Assembly (NCBI GenBank): GCA_965197455.1
Contig: OZ240208.1
Location: 434,001-498,000 of the forward strand
Direction of reading: 5' to 3'
DNA length: 64,000 nt
Source of the DNA: JAGWBD01 sp965197455
Lineage (GTDB): Bacteria > Chloroflexota > Anaerolineae > Aggregatilineales > Phototrophicaceae
Shown: one piece after another, positions 6,792 to 14,600 of the stretch
How the letters are laid out: every line of letters starts with the position of its first letter
Position numbering within the stretch: the first letter of the stretch is position 1
Made by a program: the position numbers and the translations under genes
The notes under the pieces: generated by a model
Told to the model about the DNA's origin: nothing
Database searches by the model: none
Seen by the model: only the letters and a program-made list of their open reading frames with translations

Positions 6792-7937
6792 ATGAATTAC
6801 AGCGAACGTCTGGCACAGTTTGAGCAAGACCTGGCTCCGCTGGCGGATCTGGCCTTTCTGCCCATTTCTGCCGACTTGCAATACCTCACCGGCGTTCCGC
6901 GCGATTTGCCCACTTTCGGCTGGACGATGCACCCCGGCGCCTGGCTGGAAGGGCTGTGGCTGCGTCCCGGTCGCACGGCAGTTTTGGCTTTACCTCGAAT
7001 GACGGCTGATTTTGGCGGGCTGAAATCCACAAAGGGGGTGGACATCCGCGTACTGGGCGATCACGATGACCCGGCTGTGCTCGTCGCGGAGATTCTGGAC
7101 AGCTTTTCGCTGCCTGCGAAGCCGCGCATCGCCACCGGTGACCGCAGCCACGCCGAAACCCTGATCGGGTTGCAGACGCTGCGGCCCGACGCGCGTTTCC
7201 TTTCCGCGACCGAGGTTGTGCGGCGCCAGCGCGTCATCAAGAGCGAGGACGAAATCGATGTGATGCGCGCCGCGGGCGTCATCACCGAAGCGGCCTTTAC
7301 CTCCGCCATCGCCAATTTCAAACATGGCATGACCGAAAGGGAGATCATCAGCGAGGTGAACTTCCAGTTGCGCCGCCATGGCTCGCTTGGCGAATCCTTC
7401 ACCACCTCGCTCTACAACTCCGGCCCCGGACATCCGCTCCTCATGGGCCAGCGAACCGTCAGCATGAAGCGCGCCCTGAATCCGCCGGTCTCCATTCTTT
7501 TTGACTTCGGCTCGATCCATGAAGGCTATTGCTACGATTTCGGTCGCACGATGAGTTTCGGCGAGCCGGATACCGAGCTCCTGCGCATCCATGGACTGAT
7601 AATGGCTTCCCAGGCAGCGGGCATCGCAGCCCTGCAGTCCGGCGTGCACACGACCGCGCAGGTGGACGCCGCCGCGCGCCAGGTGATCGAGGATGGCGGC
7701 TACGGCGAGGCCTTCCGTCACCGGCTGGGCCATGCCATCGGCCTCGACGTACACGAGCCGCCTTTCCTCACTGCCAGCGACGAGACGATGTTGCGTGAGG
7801 GCATGCTCTTCACCATCGAACCCAGTATCATGCAGTTCGAAACCTGGTCGGCGCGCGTGGAAGACGTCGTAGTGGCGCGGCCGGGCGGTGGCGAGAAGCT
7901 GACGACTGGCTATCAGGACCTGGTCGTCATCGACTGA
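6792..7937 (+). CDS. M24 family metallopeptidase (Xaa-Pro peptidase/creatinase-like)
   Basis: Pita-bread metallohydrolase of 381 aa. The N-terminal half is a creatinase-type domain; the C-terminal half shows the five dinuclear-metal ligands in order: DFGSIHEGYCYDFGRT (two Asp), HRLGHAIGLDVHEPP (His), FTIEPSI (Glu) and a late WSARVEDVVVA (Glu). The linker carries VRRQRVIKSEDEIDVMR, typical of Xaa-Pro dipeptidases. Start ATG at 6792 is preferred over a GTG three bases earlier because GGAGG is 5 nt away. It is the first gene of a five-gene operon opposite a peptide transporter, which fits a role in breaking down an imported peptide-like substrate. The true substrate is unknown. Confidence 0.87.
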   Translation: MNYSERLAQFEQDLAPLADLAFLPISADLQYLTGVPRDLPTFGWTMHPGAWLEGLWLRPGRTAVLALPRMTADFGGLKSTKGVDIRVLGDHDDPAVLVAEILDSFSLPAKPRIATGDRSHAETLIGLQTLRPDARFLSATEVVRRQRVIKSEDEIDVMRAAGVITEAAFTSAIANFKHGMTEREIISEVNFQLRRHGSLGESFTTSLYNSGPGHPLLMGQRTVSMKRALNPPVSILFDFGSIHEGYCYDFGRTMSFGEPDTELLRIHGLIMASQAAGIAALQSGVHTTAQVDAAARQVIEDGGYGEAFRHRLGHAIGLDVHEPPFLTASDETMLREGMLFTIEPSIMQFETWSARVEDVVVARPGGGEKLTTGYQDLVVID

Positions 7938-7966
7938 ACGCACAACGGAATTGCACAGGAGACGCC

Positions 7967-8371
7967 ATGCACAGGCGGCAGAACATCTCTTCAGGCAGCA
8001 TCTGGGAACAACGGGCCGGCTATTCGCGCGCGGTGCGCTTCGGGGATGTCGTCTGCGTTTCAGGCACGACCGCCTCCGATGAGGAGGGGCATGTCCAGGG
8101 CGCGGACGCCTACGAGCAGAGCCTGTATATCTTCCGCAAGATCGAGCGCGCCCTGCAGGAAGCCGGCGCCTCACTGGAAGATGTGGTGCGCACACGCGTG
8201 TATGTGACGGAAGTGGCGCTGTGGGAAGGGCCGGCGCGCGCACACAAGGAGATTTTCGGCGCAATCCTGCCGGCCAATACACTCATCGGCGGCATTCAAC
8301 TGACGGGCGCTGACTACATGGTCGAGATCGAGGCGGACGCCATCATCGGCGCCGGCGCGCAGGACAGCTGA
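7967..8371 (+). CDS. RidA (YjgF/YER057c/UK114) family protein
   Basis: 134-aa member of the Rid family, whose classical members are trimers that hydrolyse reactive imine/enamine intermediates. It shows the family core: VRFGDVVCVSGTTA at the N-terminus, the EQ-rich helix with IFRKIERALQEAGASLEDVVRTRVYVT, and a C-terminal DYMVEIEADAII. The Arg in VRTRVY and the late Glu are where active Rid proteins have their catalytic pair. Preceded by AGGAGA and placed 29 nt after the peptidase; the next gene starts immediately after its stop. The context suggests it clears an imine made by one of the neighbouring flavin/F420 oxidoreductases (inference). Confidence 0.9.
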   Translation: MHRRQNISSGSIWEQRAGYSRAVRFGDVVCVSGTTASDEEGHVQGADAYEQSLYIFRKIERALQEAGASLEDVVRTRVYVTEVALWEGPARAHKEIFGAILPANTLIGGIQLTGADYMVEIEADAIIGAGAQDS

Positions 8372-8372
8372 C

Positions 8373-9380
8373 TTGCGCTTCAGCGTCCGCCTGAACAACG
8401 ACCTGCCGGTCAACCAGACTGTTGCGCTGGCAGTTGCAGCGGAGCGCGCCGGCTTTGACCAGTTCTGGCTGAGCGATGATTTGTTCCTGCGCAGCGCGAG
8501 CGTGATGTTGGCCGCTATCGCGCGCGAGACACAACGCATTCACATCGGCAGCGGCATCTTCAACCCCTACACCCTGAATCCGGCGCAGATTGCCATGACA
8601 GCGGCGACGCTCGACGAGTTGTCTGGCGGACGCTTTTGTCTGGGGTTGGCCGCCGGTGCAGGCGAGTTCCTGAAGTGGGTGGGCATCGAGCAGCAGCGAC
8701 CGCTCAGCGCCGTGGTCGAAACCATCCAGGTTCTGCGTCAGTTGCTGGCCGGGGAACGCGCGCCACTGCAGGGCCAGTTCTTGCGCTGGACGGACTCCGC
8801 CTGGCTGCGCTTCACGCCAGTGCGCAAGCATTTGCCCATCTATCTCGGCGCGATGAGTCCGCGCATGTTGCAGGCCATCGGCTCACATGCGGACGGCGGA
8901 CTGCCGCTGCTCTTCCCGCCGGAGCACTACGCCTGGGTCATGCCGCAGATCCGGCAGGGCGCAGAGGCAGCCGGTCGTGATTTGGCCGACATTGATGTGG
9001 CGGCCTGTATCTGGTGCTCGGTGGCTGCTGACCATGCAGCGGCCGAGAACGCCCTGCGCGCGAAGATCGCGCACTATGGCCACGCGCTCAGCCCGACGAT
9101 TCTGGCGCGCCTGGGGCTGGTGCGCGCCGACTTTGACGAGATTGTGCGCGCAGTGGTGCAGCAACAGGACCTGTCGCGCGGCAGCGCCCTGGTCAACGAA
9201 GCCATGCTGCGCATCGGCGTGGTCGGCACGCCACGTACGCTCATCCGACGCCTGGAAGATCTGGTGAACATGGGCGCGCGTCACCTGAGCTTTGGCCCGC
9301 CGCTGGGGCCGGATCCGCTGGAAGCGCTGGAGCTGATCGGGCGCGAGGTCTTGCCCTGGTTTCGGGGAGGCAAGCCGTGA
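8373..9380 (+). CDS. LLM-class (luciferase-like) flavin/F420-dependent oxidoreductase
   Basis: 335-aa TIM-barrel protein of the bacterial-luciferase superfamily, most like the methylene-tetrahydromethanopterin reductase (Mer) branch that uses F420 or FMN. Visible landmarks are the first strand FSVRLNN, FDQFWLSDDLF, the central HIGSGIFNPYTLNPAQIAMTA, LSGGRFCLGLAAG and PIYLGAMSPRMLQAIG. It starts at a TTG one base after the ridA stop, so it is probably translated by coupling. It ends in GTGA with the TIGR04076-type gene. A second, divergent LLM gene lies two genes downstream; the pair may make a heteromer. Substrate not deducible. Confidence 0.85.
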   Translation: MRFSVRLNNDLPVNQTVALAVAAERAGFDQFWLSDDLFLRSASVMLAAIARETQRIHIGSGIFNPYTLNPAQIAMTAATLDELSGGRFCLGLAAGAGEFLKWVGIEQQRPLSAVVETIQVLRQLLAGERAPLQGQFLRWTDSAWLRFTPVRKHLPIYLGAMSPRMLQAIGSHADGGLPLLFPPEHYAWVMPQIRQGAEAAGRDLADIDVAACIWCSVAADHAAAENALRAKIAHYGHALSPTILARLGLVRADFDEIVRAVVQQQDLSRGSALVNEAMLRIGVVGTPRTLIRRLEDLVNMGARHLSFGPPLGPDPLEALELIGREVLPWFRGGKP

Positions 9381-9694
9381 GCCGCGAGTTTCACTTGTAC
9401 GACCTGCGCGTCACTGTAATTGAAATCGAAGGCGAGTCGGTCTGCGGCATGCACGTTGGCGACTACTTCGAATTGACGGAGAGCAGCCGGCTGCGGCTGC
9501 CGCCCGGGCAGCACTTCTGTGTGTACGCGCTGGCGTCGGTGCTACCCTTTCTGGCGGCGAAGCAACGCGAACTGGAAGCCAACGACTGGCTGGCGCGCGA
9601 CTCACTAATCACCTGTCCCGACCCGGAAGAGCGCCTGGTGTTGCAAATCGAGCGGCTGCAACGTCGACAGCTGGACAGTGACGAGTTGACATGA
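9377..9694 (+). CDS. TIGR04076-like small protein
   Basis: 105-aa protein of unknown biochemistry. The visible pattern matches what I recall of TIGR04076: an N-terminal strand YDLRVTVIEIEG followed by a Cys and GDYFELTES, a central Cys-containing segment (PPGQHFCVYALASVLPFLAAKQREL) and a closing CPDPEERLVLQIERL. Its start GTG overlaps the upstream LLM stop (GTGA) with GGGGAGG in front, and its end overlaps the next LLM start (ATGA). Being locked between two LLM oxidoreductases suggests it is a partner or redox/metal subunit of them. Family assignment from memory; no function is claimed. Confidence 0.6.
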   Translation: MSREFHLYDLRVTVIEIEGESVCGMHVGDYFELTESSRLRLPPGQHFCVYALASVLPFLAAKQRELEANDWLARDSLITCPDPEERLVLQIERLQRRQLDSDELT

Positions 9695-10692
9695 GACAAA
9701 TTGGTCTGGGTGTTCAGACGGACAAGAGGCCTTCTGAGTACATCGCGCTGGCGCGGCTGATTGACCAGTATGATGTTGATGTGGTGCACCTCTACTGCGA
9801 CTTGCCTTTCACGCCTTCGTATCTGCCAATGGCGCTGATGGCGCCGCATCTCCGGCGCGCGCGCCTGGGGCCGGCCGGCGTGACGCTGGCGCGCATGACG
9901 CCGGTGGACATCGCGGCCGACACGGCTTTTCTGGCGCATCTGGCGCGAGGCGGTGTGAGCGTGGGTCTGGTGCGCGGCGCCTGGCTGGAAGACTACGGGA
10001 TGGCAGAGCCCGAGCGACCCTTGCAGGCTATTCGCGAGGGCGTGGCGGTCATCCGCTACATGTTGAGCGGTGCGACGGGCGGCCTGGCCGGCGACGTGTA
10101 TTCCCTGGCGGAGCATGCTTACTCCCCCTGGGCGCTGCCGTCCGGCACACAGGTACCGGTGATGATTGGCAGCTGGGGGCCGCGACTCTGCGCGCTGGCC
10201 GGCGAAATCGCGGACGAACTCAAGGTTGGTGGCAGCGCCAGCGCTGCCATGGTGCCGCAGGTACAGCGCTGGCTGGTGCAGGGCGAACAGCGCGCCGGGC
10301 GTGATCTGGGTAGCGTCGCGATATCCGTTGGCGCGGTCTGCGTGGCGGATGACGAACGTGAACGGGCGCGGGCGGCTGCTCGGCGCAGCGTCGCGCTGTA
10401 TCTGCCCATCGTGGCGGCCCTGGACCCGACGGTAGACGTTGAACCCGAGTTCATTGAGCGGCTGCAAACCTTGTCACGTCAGCAGGATGCCGAGGGCGCG
10501 GCAAGGCTGATTTCGGACGAACTGCTGGACAAGTTTGCCTTCTCGGGCGACGCGCAGGACCTCATCCGCCAGGCGGAAGCGCTTTACGATGCCGGCGCAA
10601 CGCGGGTGGAGTTTGGCACGCCTCATGGTCTGGAGTCAGGAAACGGCATTCGTATCATCGGTGAGCAGGTGATTCCGGCGCTGCGAGCGTGA
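9691..10692 (+). CDS. second LLM-class flavin/F420-dependent oxidoreductase
   Basis: 333-aa luciferase-like TIM barrel, clearly diverged from the LLM protein two genes upstream. Landmarks: the first strand IGLGVQTDKRPSEYIALARL, RARLGPAGVTLARMTPVDIAADTAFL where cofactor-binding residues lie, VSVGLVRGAWLEDYG, the PVMIGSWGPRLCALAGEIADELKVGG segment (split here: PVMIGSWGPR, then LAGEIADELK) and a C-terminal ATRVEFGTPHG. It starts in an ATGA overlap and is the last gene of the operon; only 9 bp separate it from the convergent fabD end, with no evident terminator. Confidence 0.84.
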   Translation: MRQIGLGVQTDKRPSEYIALARLIDQYDVDVVHLYCDLPFTPSYLPMALMAPHLRRARLGPAGVTLARMTPVDIAADTAFLAHLARGGVSVGLVRGAWLEDYGMAEPERPLQAIREGVAVIRYMLSGATGGLAGDVYSLAEHAYSPWALPSGTQVPVMIGSWGPRLCALAGEIADELKVGGSASAAMVPQVQRWLVQGEQRAGRDLGSVAISVGAVCVADDERERARAAARRSVALYLPIVAALDPTVDVEPEFIERLQTLSRQQDAEGAARLISDELLDKFAFSGDAQDLIRQAEALYDAGATRVEFGTPHGLESGNGIRIIGEQVIPALRA

Positions 10693-10701
10693 TGCGCCGG
10701 C

Positions 10702-11655
10702 TCAGAAGCCTGCGGCGAGCAACTGCTGCAGGGACTCCGCGTTATTGAGCGCGATGCCTGGCGTCTTGCGGTCGATTCGACGCAACAGACCCGTCAGCAC
10801 CGTGCCTGGCCCAATCTCGATAAAGCGTGCAGCGCCGTCCACGATCATGTTTGTCACGGACTCGCGCCAGCGCACTGCGCCGGTCAACTGACCTTCCAGC
10901 TCGGCGCGGTTGGTTGCCACGGTCGTCAAGGGCGCGGCGCCGAGGTTGCCGTAAACGGGCATGGCGGGCGGCTGCATGGCAGTGGCGCGTACGCGCGCGG
11001 CGAACTCGTCGTTGACCGGCGCCATCAGCGGGGAATGCGCGGCGATGCTGATGGGCAGGCGCACACTCTTGCGCGCCCGGAATTCAGGGGCCAGCTCCAG
11101 CGCGGCGGCCAGGGCGGCTTCGTCGCCGGAAATCACGATTTGGCCGGGACAGTTGTCGTTGGCGACGACCAGCATGCCGCTGGTCTGCGCACGCGCCCTG
11201 GCAACCAGTTCCTCTACTGCATCAATTTGCGGCCCCAGCAAGGCGGCCATCCCGCCCGGAGCACGGCTATCCGCCTCGTCCATCAATCGACCGCGCTCGC
11301 GAGCCAGCGCCAGGCCGTCGGCGAAGCTGAGCGCGTCGGCAGCGACCAGCGCCGTGATCTGCCCAAAGCTGTGGCCGGCAACCATCAAGGGGATTGCGTT
11401 CGGCAAGGCGGCCTGCAGGACGCGCAGGATGGCGATGCTGGTGACGAAGACGGCGGGCTGGGTGTTGCGCGTTTGATTGAGGGTAGCGGCCGGGCCCTCG
11501 AAACAGAGCCGGCTCAGACGGTAACCGGCGAGCTCGTCAGCCTCGGCGAAGGTTTGCTGTGCGACAGGGAAGGCCGCGGCAACGTCCTGTCCCATGCCCA
11601 CCAGCTGCGAACCCTGGCCCGGGAAGACGAAGGCGGTTTCTGTATGGCTGTTCAC
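10702..11655 (-). CDS. fabD: malonyl-CoA--ACP transacylase FabD
   Basis: Transfers malonyl from CoA to acyl carrier protein for fatty-acid synthesis. The protein begins ETAFVFPGQGSQLVGMG after a GTG start 25 nt past rpmF and runs 317 aa, the usual FabD length. The nucleophile elbow is AGHSFGQITAL, where most FabD proteins have GHSLGE; the Ser is present. The conserved Arg (RERGRLM) and the catalytic His (IAAHSPLM) are present. A longer upstream frame would overlap rpmF and is rejected; no strong ribosome-binding site is visible. Co-transcribed with rpmF, an arrangement common in bacteria. Confidence 0.93.
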   Translation of the reverse strand: MNSHTETAFVFPGQGSQLVGMGQDVAAAFPVAQQTFAEADELAGYRLSRLCFEGPAATLNQTRNTQPAVFVTSIAILRVLQAALPNAIPLMVAGHSFGQITALVAADALSFADGLALARERGRLMDEADSRAPGGMAALLGPQIDAVEELVARARAQTSGMLVVANDNCPGQIVISGDEAALAAALELAPEFRARKSVRLPISIAAHSPLMAPVNDEFAARVRATAMQPPAMPVYGNLGAAPLTTVATNRAELEGQLTGAVRWRESVTNMIVDGAARFIEIGPGTVLTGLLRRIDRKTPGIALNNAESLQQLLAAGF

Positions 11656-11680
11656 GAACGGAAGAGCGAACGACGCGTTG

Positions 11681-11866
11681 TCAGTCCGCTTCCACCTCGA
11701 TGACTTCTTCACCCCGGTAGCTGCCACAGGCGGGGCAGACGTGATGCGCGACGTGATACTCGCCGCAGCTCTCGCACGCAATCAGGTGATTGAGCGTGAG
11801 CGCGTGATGTGAGCGGCGCTTGTTGCGCCGGGTGCGGGAAATCTTGCGTTTGGGTAGCGGCCCCAC
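11681..11866 (-). CDS. rpmF: 50S ribosomal protein L32
   Basis: 61-aa ribosomal protein of the large subunit. After a GTG start it reads GPLPKRKISRTRRNKRRSHH, the standard basic L32 head, and has a zinc ribbon with two CxxC pairs (CESCGE and CPACGS), so it is the zinc-binding form. AGGAG lies 8 nt before the GTG. First gene of rpmF-fabD, with a near-consensus promoter upstream. Confidence 0.96.
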   Translation of the reverse strand: MGPLPKRKISRTRRNKRRSHHALTLNHLIACESCGEYHVAHHVCPACGSYRGEEVIEVEAD

Positions 11867-11917
11867 GGTCTGTCTCCTGAACGGCCCGTCTGATACCTGG
11901 ACGCGCCAGGCGAAGGC

Positions 11918-11947
11918 AGTATAGGGGTTGGCCTGCGAGATTGTCAA
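11918..11947 (-). promoter_or_regulatory. promoter of rpmF-fabD
   Basis: TTGACA (11947-11942) and TATACT (11923-11918) on the minus strand, 18-bp spacer, 52 nt upstream of rpmF. The rest of the gap up to 12265 contains the divergent sugar-transporter control region and otherwise no gene that I can support. Confidence 0.75.
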
Positions 11948-12096
11948 GTGGCGCTGGTCTGACGATTGACGGGACCTGCAGAATCCGGGAGTCATGTTTT
12001 TGTACGGACACAGGTCTCTGCCTCAATTGTGAAAAATTTGCAGACTTCAACAAGCTTGGTTATCTTTGGCCCGTCCTGAATCTGTTGCAGGTATCG

Positions 12097-12129
12097 TATA
12101 CTGGCCGGACCATGGTAATGGTTACCTGG
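12097..12129 (+). promoter_or_regulatory. control region of the sugar ABC operon: -10 (TATACT) and inverted repeat GGTAA-TGG-TTACC
   Basis: TATACT lies at 12097-12102. A perfect 5-bp inverted repeat with 3-bp spacer (12114-12118 and 12122-12126), flanked by partly symmetric CCA/TGG, sits where it would overlap the first transcribed bases, as for a repressor site of the LacI or similar type. No convincing -35 is found. About 140 nt of untranslated leader follow; a 36-codon frame in it (12166-12276) lacks a well-placed ribosome-binding site and is not called. Confidence 0.45.
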
Positions 12130-12265
12130 CAGGCGAGCCTTGGAGGAGAACGGCGCCGGAACGAAATGAGTGTCAGGATTGTTGTGCTGCGAACGGGCAG
12201 GCTGGCGTTTTGCCGACGCATGACAGAGAAGCGAATTTTATTGGCCAAGACAGCAGGAGACAGAC

Positions 12266-13591
12266 ATGAGCAATAGACTTTCACGCAGGGACTTTCTGAA
12301 GCGCAGCGGCATGGCCGGCGCCGGCGCGGCGCTGGCGGGCCATCTCGGCGGACTAGGCGCGACCGCAGTCGCCGCCCAAAGCTCGGAGGTGGTGACCATT
12401 CCAACCTGGTGGGGCCCGCACGAACTCGTGGGCGCGCAGGCATTCATGGATGCCAGATTCCCACCCGACGGCGGTGGCATAACCGTGCAATACGAATACG
12501 TCGGCGGGAACTTCTTCAGCAAGGTATTCACCAGCCTGGTCGGTGACGACCCTTACGACGTGATTACCTTCAATGCCTACCACACGCCGATAATGCTGGA
12601 TCGCAACGTCATTGACCCCATCGACGACCTGATCGAACGCGATGGTTTCGACCTGAGTGACTTTGACCCCGCAGCGCTTGCTGAATGGACCTATGACGGC
12701 AAGCTCTACGGCATGACCAACGACCGGGGCGCCTTCCACTGCTACTTCAACGTTGATCTCTTTGAGGAAGCGGGCATCACGCCACCGGCCTCTACGGACA
12801 TGTGGACCTGGGATGACCTGCGCGAGTGGGCGAAGGCTTTGACCAAGACCGACGGTGACCAAATCGTGCAATATGGCTATGGCTCCGGTTCGGACTGGGC
12901 CTACGATCTTTTACCCGGCCTTGCCGGTCAGATGGCCTTTAACGATGACGTGACTGCATCGCTGCTGGACAATGAAGACACCATTGCCATACTCGACCTC
13001 TACCAGAAGATGATGCATGAGGACGGCTCGACGGTAGCGCCGGGCTCCCTGCAAACGGGCGCCAACGAGCTGTTTCTGGCCGGGCAACTGGGCATCCTGC
13101 TCGATGGCACCTGGCAGGCCGGCTATTTCCGTTTCAAAAGCGACGAAATCAACTTCACCTGGGACGTTGGCTTGCCGCCGCGCATGGCCGGCTCGGAGAA
13201 CTACTTTATCCCCAACTTCACTGGCGGCTGGGTGATTCCCAAGACGGCGCCGGACAGGGACGCCACCTGGGAGGTCATGAAAGCCTATGCCTCCGCCGAA
13301 TTCGCCACGGACGTCATGTTTGTTTCGCTCTCGTCCCCGCCGGTGCGGAACAGTGCGCTCGAACAAGCGGGCTTTGACCAGTGGCCGGATAACCAGCCGC
13401 AGGGCATGACGCGAGAGTTCATGAGCGCCTTGCTGGAAAACGGCTTTTCCCGCCAGGAAATCGGTCATCTGTTCAGCAGTGAGGTCAACGCCGCGCTGAA
13501 CAAGATCGCTCTGATTTACTCGAACGAGGGCAGTGCTGCAGATGTTCTGCCTGAGGTTGCTGCCGAGGTGACCGCAGCTCTTGGTGGCTGA
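12266..13591 (+). CDS. sugar ABC transporter substrate-binding protein, Tat-exported (SBP family 1)
   Basis: 441-aa extracellular binding protein. The N-terminus SRRDFLKRSGMAGAGAALAGH is a twin-arginine signal, so it is exported folded. The mature part has the family-1 pattern: early WWGPHEL, DDPYDVITFNAYHTPIM, LYGMTNDRGAFHCYFNVDLFEEAGI and a late GGWVIPKTAPDRDATWEVMKAYAS. Aromatic-rich, suggesting a carbohydrate ligand. AGGAGA precedes the ATG. First gene of an importer with two permeases; no ATPase gene is present, so a shared MsmK-type ATPase elsewhere is likely. Confidence 0.92.
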   Translation: MSNRLSRRDFLKRSGMAGAGAALAGHLGGLGATAVAAQSSEVVTIPTWWGPHELVGAQAFMDARFPPDGGGITVQYEYVGGNFFSKVFTSLVGDDPYDVITFNAYHTPIMLDRNVIDPIDDLIERDGFDLSDFDPAALAEWTYDGKLYGMTNDRGAFHCYFNVDLFEEAGITPPASTDMWTWDDLREWAKALTKTDGDQIVQYGYGSGSDWAYDLLPGLAGQMAFNDDVTASLLDNEDTIAILDLYQKMMHEDGSTVAPGSLQTGANELFLAGQLGILLDGTWQAGYFRFKSDEINFTWDVGLPPRMAGSENYFIPNFTGGWVIPKTAPDRDATWEVMKAYASAEFATDVMFVSLSSPPVRNSALEQAGFDQWPDNQPQGMTREFMSALLENGFSRQEIGHLFSSEVNAALNKIALIYSNEGSAADVLPEVAAEVTAALGG

Positions 13592-13610
13592 ACCCGATTA
13601 GCTGCAAACT

Positions 13611-13638
13611 CCGTGTCCGTCCATCCGGGCGGGCACGG
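13611..13638 (+). terminator. intercistronic hairpin between binding protein and permease genes
   Basis: A 9-bp stem with one G-U pair (13611-13619 with 13630-13638, 10-nt loop) lies in the 73-nt gap after the binding-protein gene. No U-tract. As in the dpp operon it probably sets the binding protein to permease ratio. Confidence 0.5.
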
Positions 13639-13664
13639 GGAAATGCTGGCTCGCGGAGGACTGT

Positions 13665-14600
13665 ATGGCAAGCACTGCCGCGGAGAGCGGCGGAGGGCTG
13701 GTAGCCAGAGTAAGGTCCCGGTTACCTGTAACCAATCGCCGTGACAACATCGCGGGCTGGCTTTTCATTGCGCCAATCCTGCTGTGGGTACTGGTATTTA
13801 CCGCCTACCCTCTGGTCTCTTCCCTCTATCTCAGCTTTCGTGAATGGGACCCTCTTTTCACTGACAAATATGTCGGCCTGGCCAATTACGCCGAGTTGAT
13901 GGAGGACAGGGTCTTTCTAAAGGCCTATGGTAACGCCCTGGTCTACGCCGCCATCACCATCCCGCTTGGTCTGGTCTGGGGAATGTCGGTGGCCCTGGCC
14001 GTACAGCGCATCCGTGGACGCACCTTCTTTCGCGCGCTGTATTTTTTGCCCACCGTAACGTCCAGCGTGGCCATCGCCATCGTCTGGAGCTTTGCCTATC
14101 AGCAGGACCATGGCCTGATAAACAGCCTGTTGCGCTACGTCAACGTGGAAGGCCCGAACTGGCTGGGCCACACCCAGTGGGCCCTGCTTTCCGTTTCGCT
14201 TGTGGTGGTCTGGGCCGGCACCGGTTTCTGGATGATCGTGTTTCTGGCCGGTTTGCTGGATATACCGCCGGAATACTACGACGCCGCGAAAGTGGACGGC
14301 GCCACGGGCTTGCAAAGCCTCTGGCGCATCACCCTGCCGCTGATGTCGCCGACCATCTTTTATTACATTACCAATGCCCTCATCACAGTCTGGGTGCAAT
14401 TTGAAATTCCCTTCGTGATGACGGGTGGCGGCCCGGCCAACGCCACCCTTATGCCTGCGCTGCATCTTTACAACGAGGCCTGGGGCCAGTTGCGCATGGG
14501 ATATGCCTCGGCGATGGCCTGGGTGATGGCTATCATCATTTTCATCATAACCGCCTTGCACTTTAGTCTGTCACGGCGTTGGGTAAACTATGACCGCTGA
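13665..14600 (+). CDS. sugar ABC transporter permease (MalF/UgpA-like)
   Basis: 311-aa permease of the carbohydrate CUT1 type. After about 35 cytosolic residues come six predicted membrane spans, the first at IAGWLFIAPILLWVLVFTAYPL, with the UgpA-type SLYLSFREWDPLF following. The EAA loop is YDAAKVDGATGLQSLWRITLP. AGGAGG-like sequence (GCGGAGGACTGT) precedes the ATG. Its last 11 bases overlap the next permease start. Confidence 0.93.
   Translation: MASTAAESGGGLVARVRSRLPVTNRRDNIAGWLFIAPILLWVLVFTAYPLVSSLYLSFREWDPLFTDKYVGLANYAELMEDRVFLKAYGNALVYAAITIPLGLVWGMSVALAVQRIRGRTFFRALYFLPTVTSSVAIAIVWSFAYQQDHGLINSLLRYVNVEGPNWLGHTQWALLSVSLVVVWAGTGFWMIVFLAGLLDIPPEYYDAAKVDGATGLQSLWRITLPLMSPTIFYYITNALITVWVQFEIPFVMTGGGPANATLMPALHLYNEAWGQLRMGYASAMAWVMAIIIFIITALHFSLSRRWVNYDR

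Noticed and set aside
6990..8282. A 430-codon open frame antisense to the M24 peptidase and ridA genes
   Set aside because: Both sense genes are clearly recognisable families, and the antisense product shows no motif and no ribosome-binding site.
12166..12276. A 36-codon frame overlapping the start of the sugar-binding protein gene
   Set aside because: GGAGGAG is too far from its ATG, the product has no recognisable features and it overlaps the Tat-signal start of a well-supported gene.
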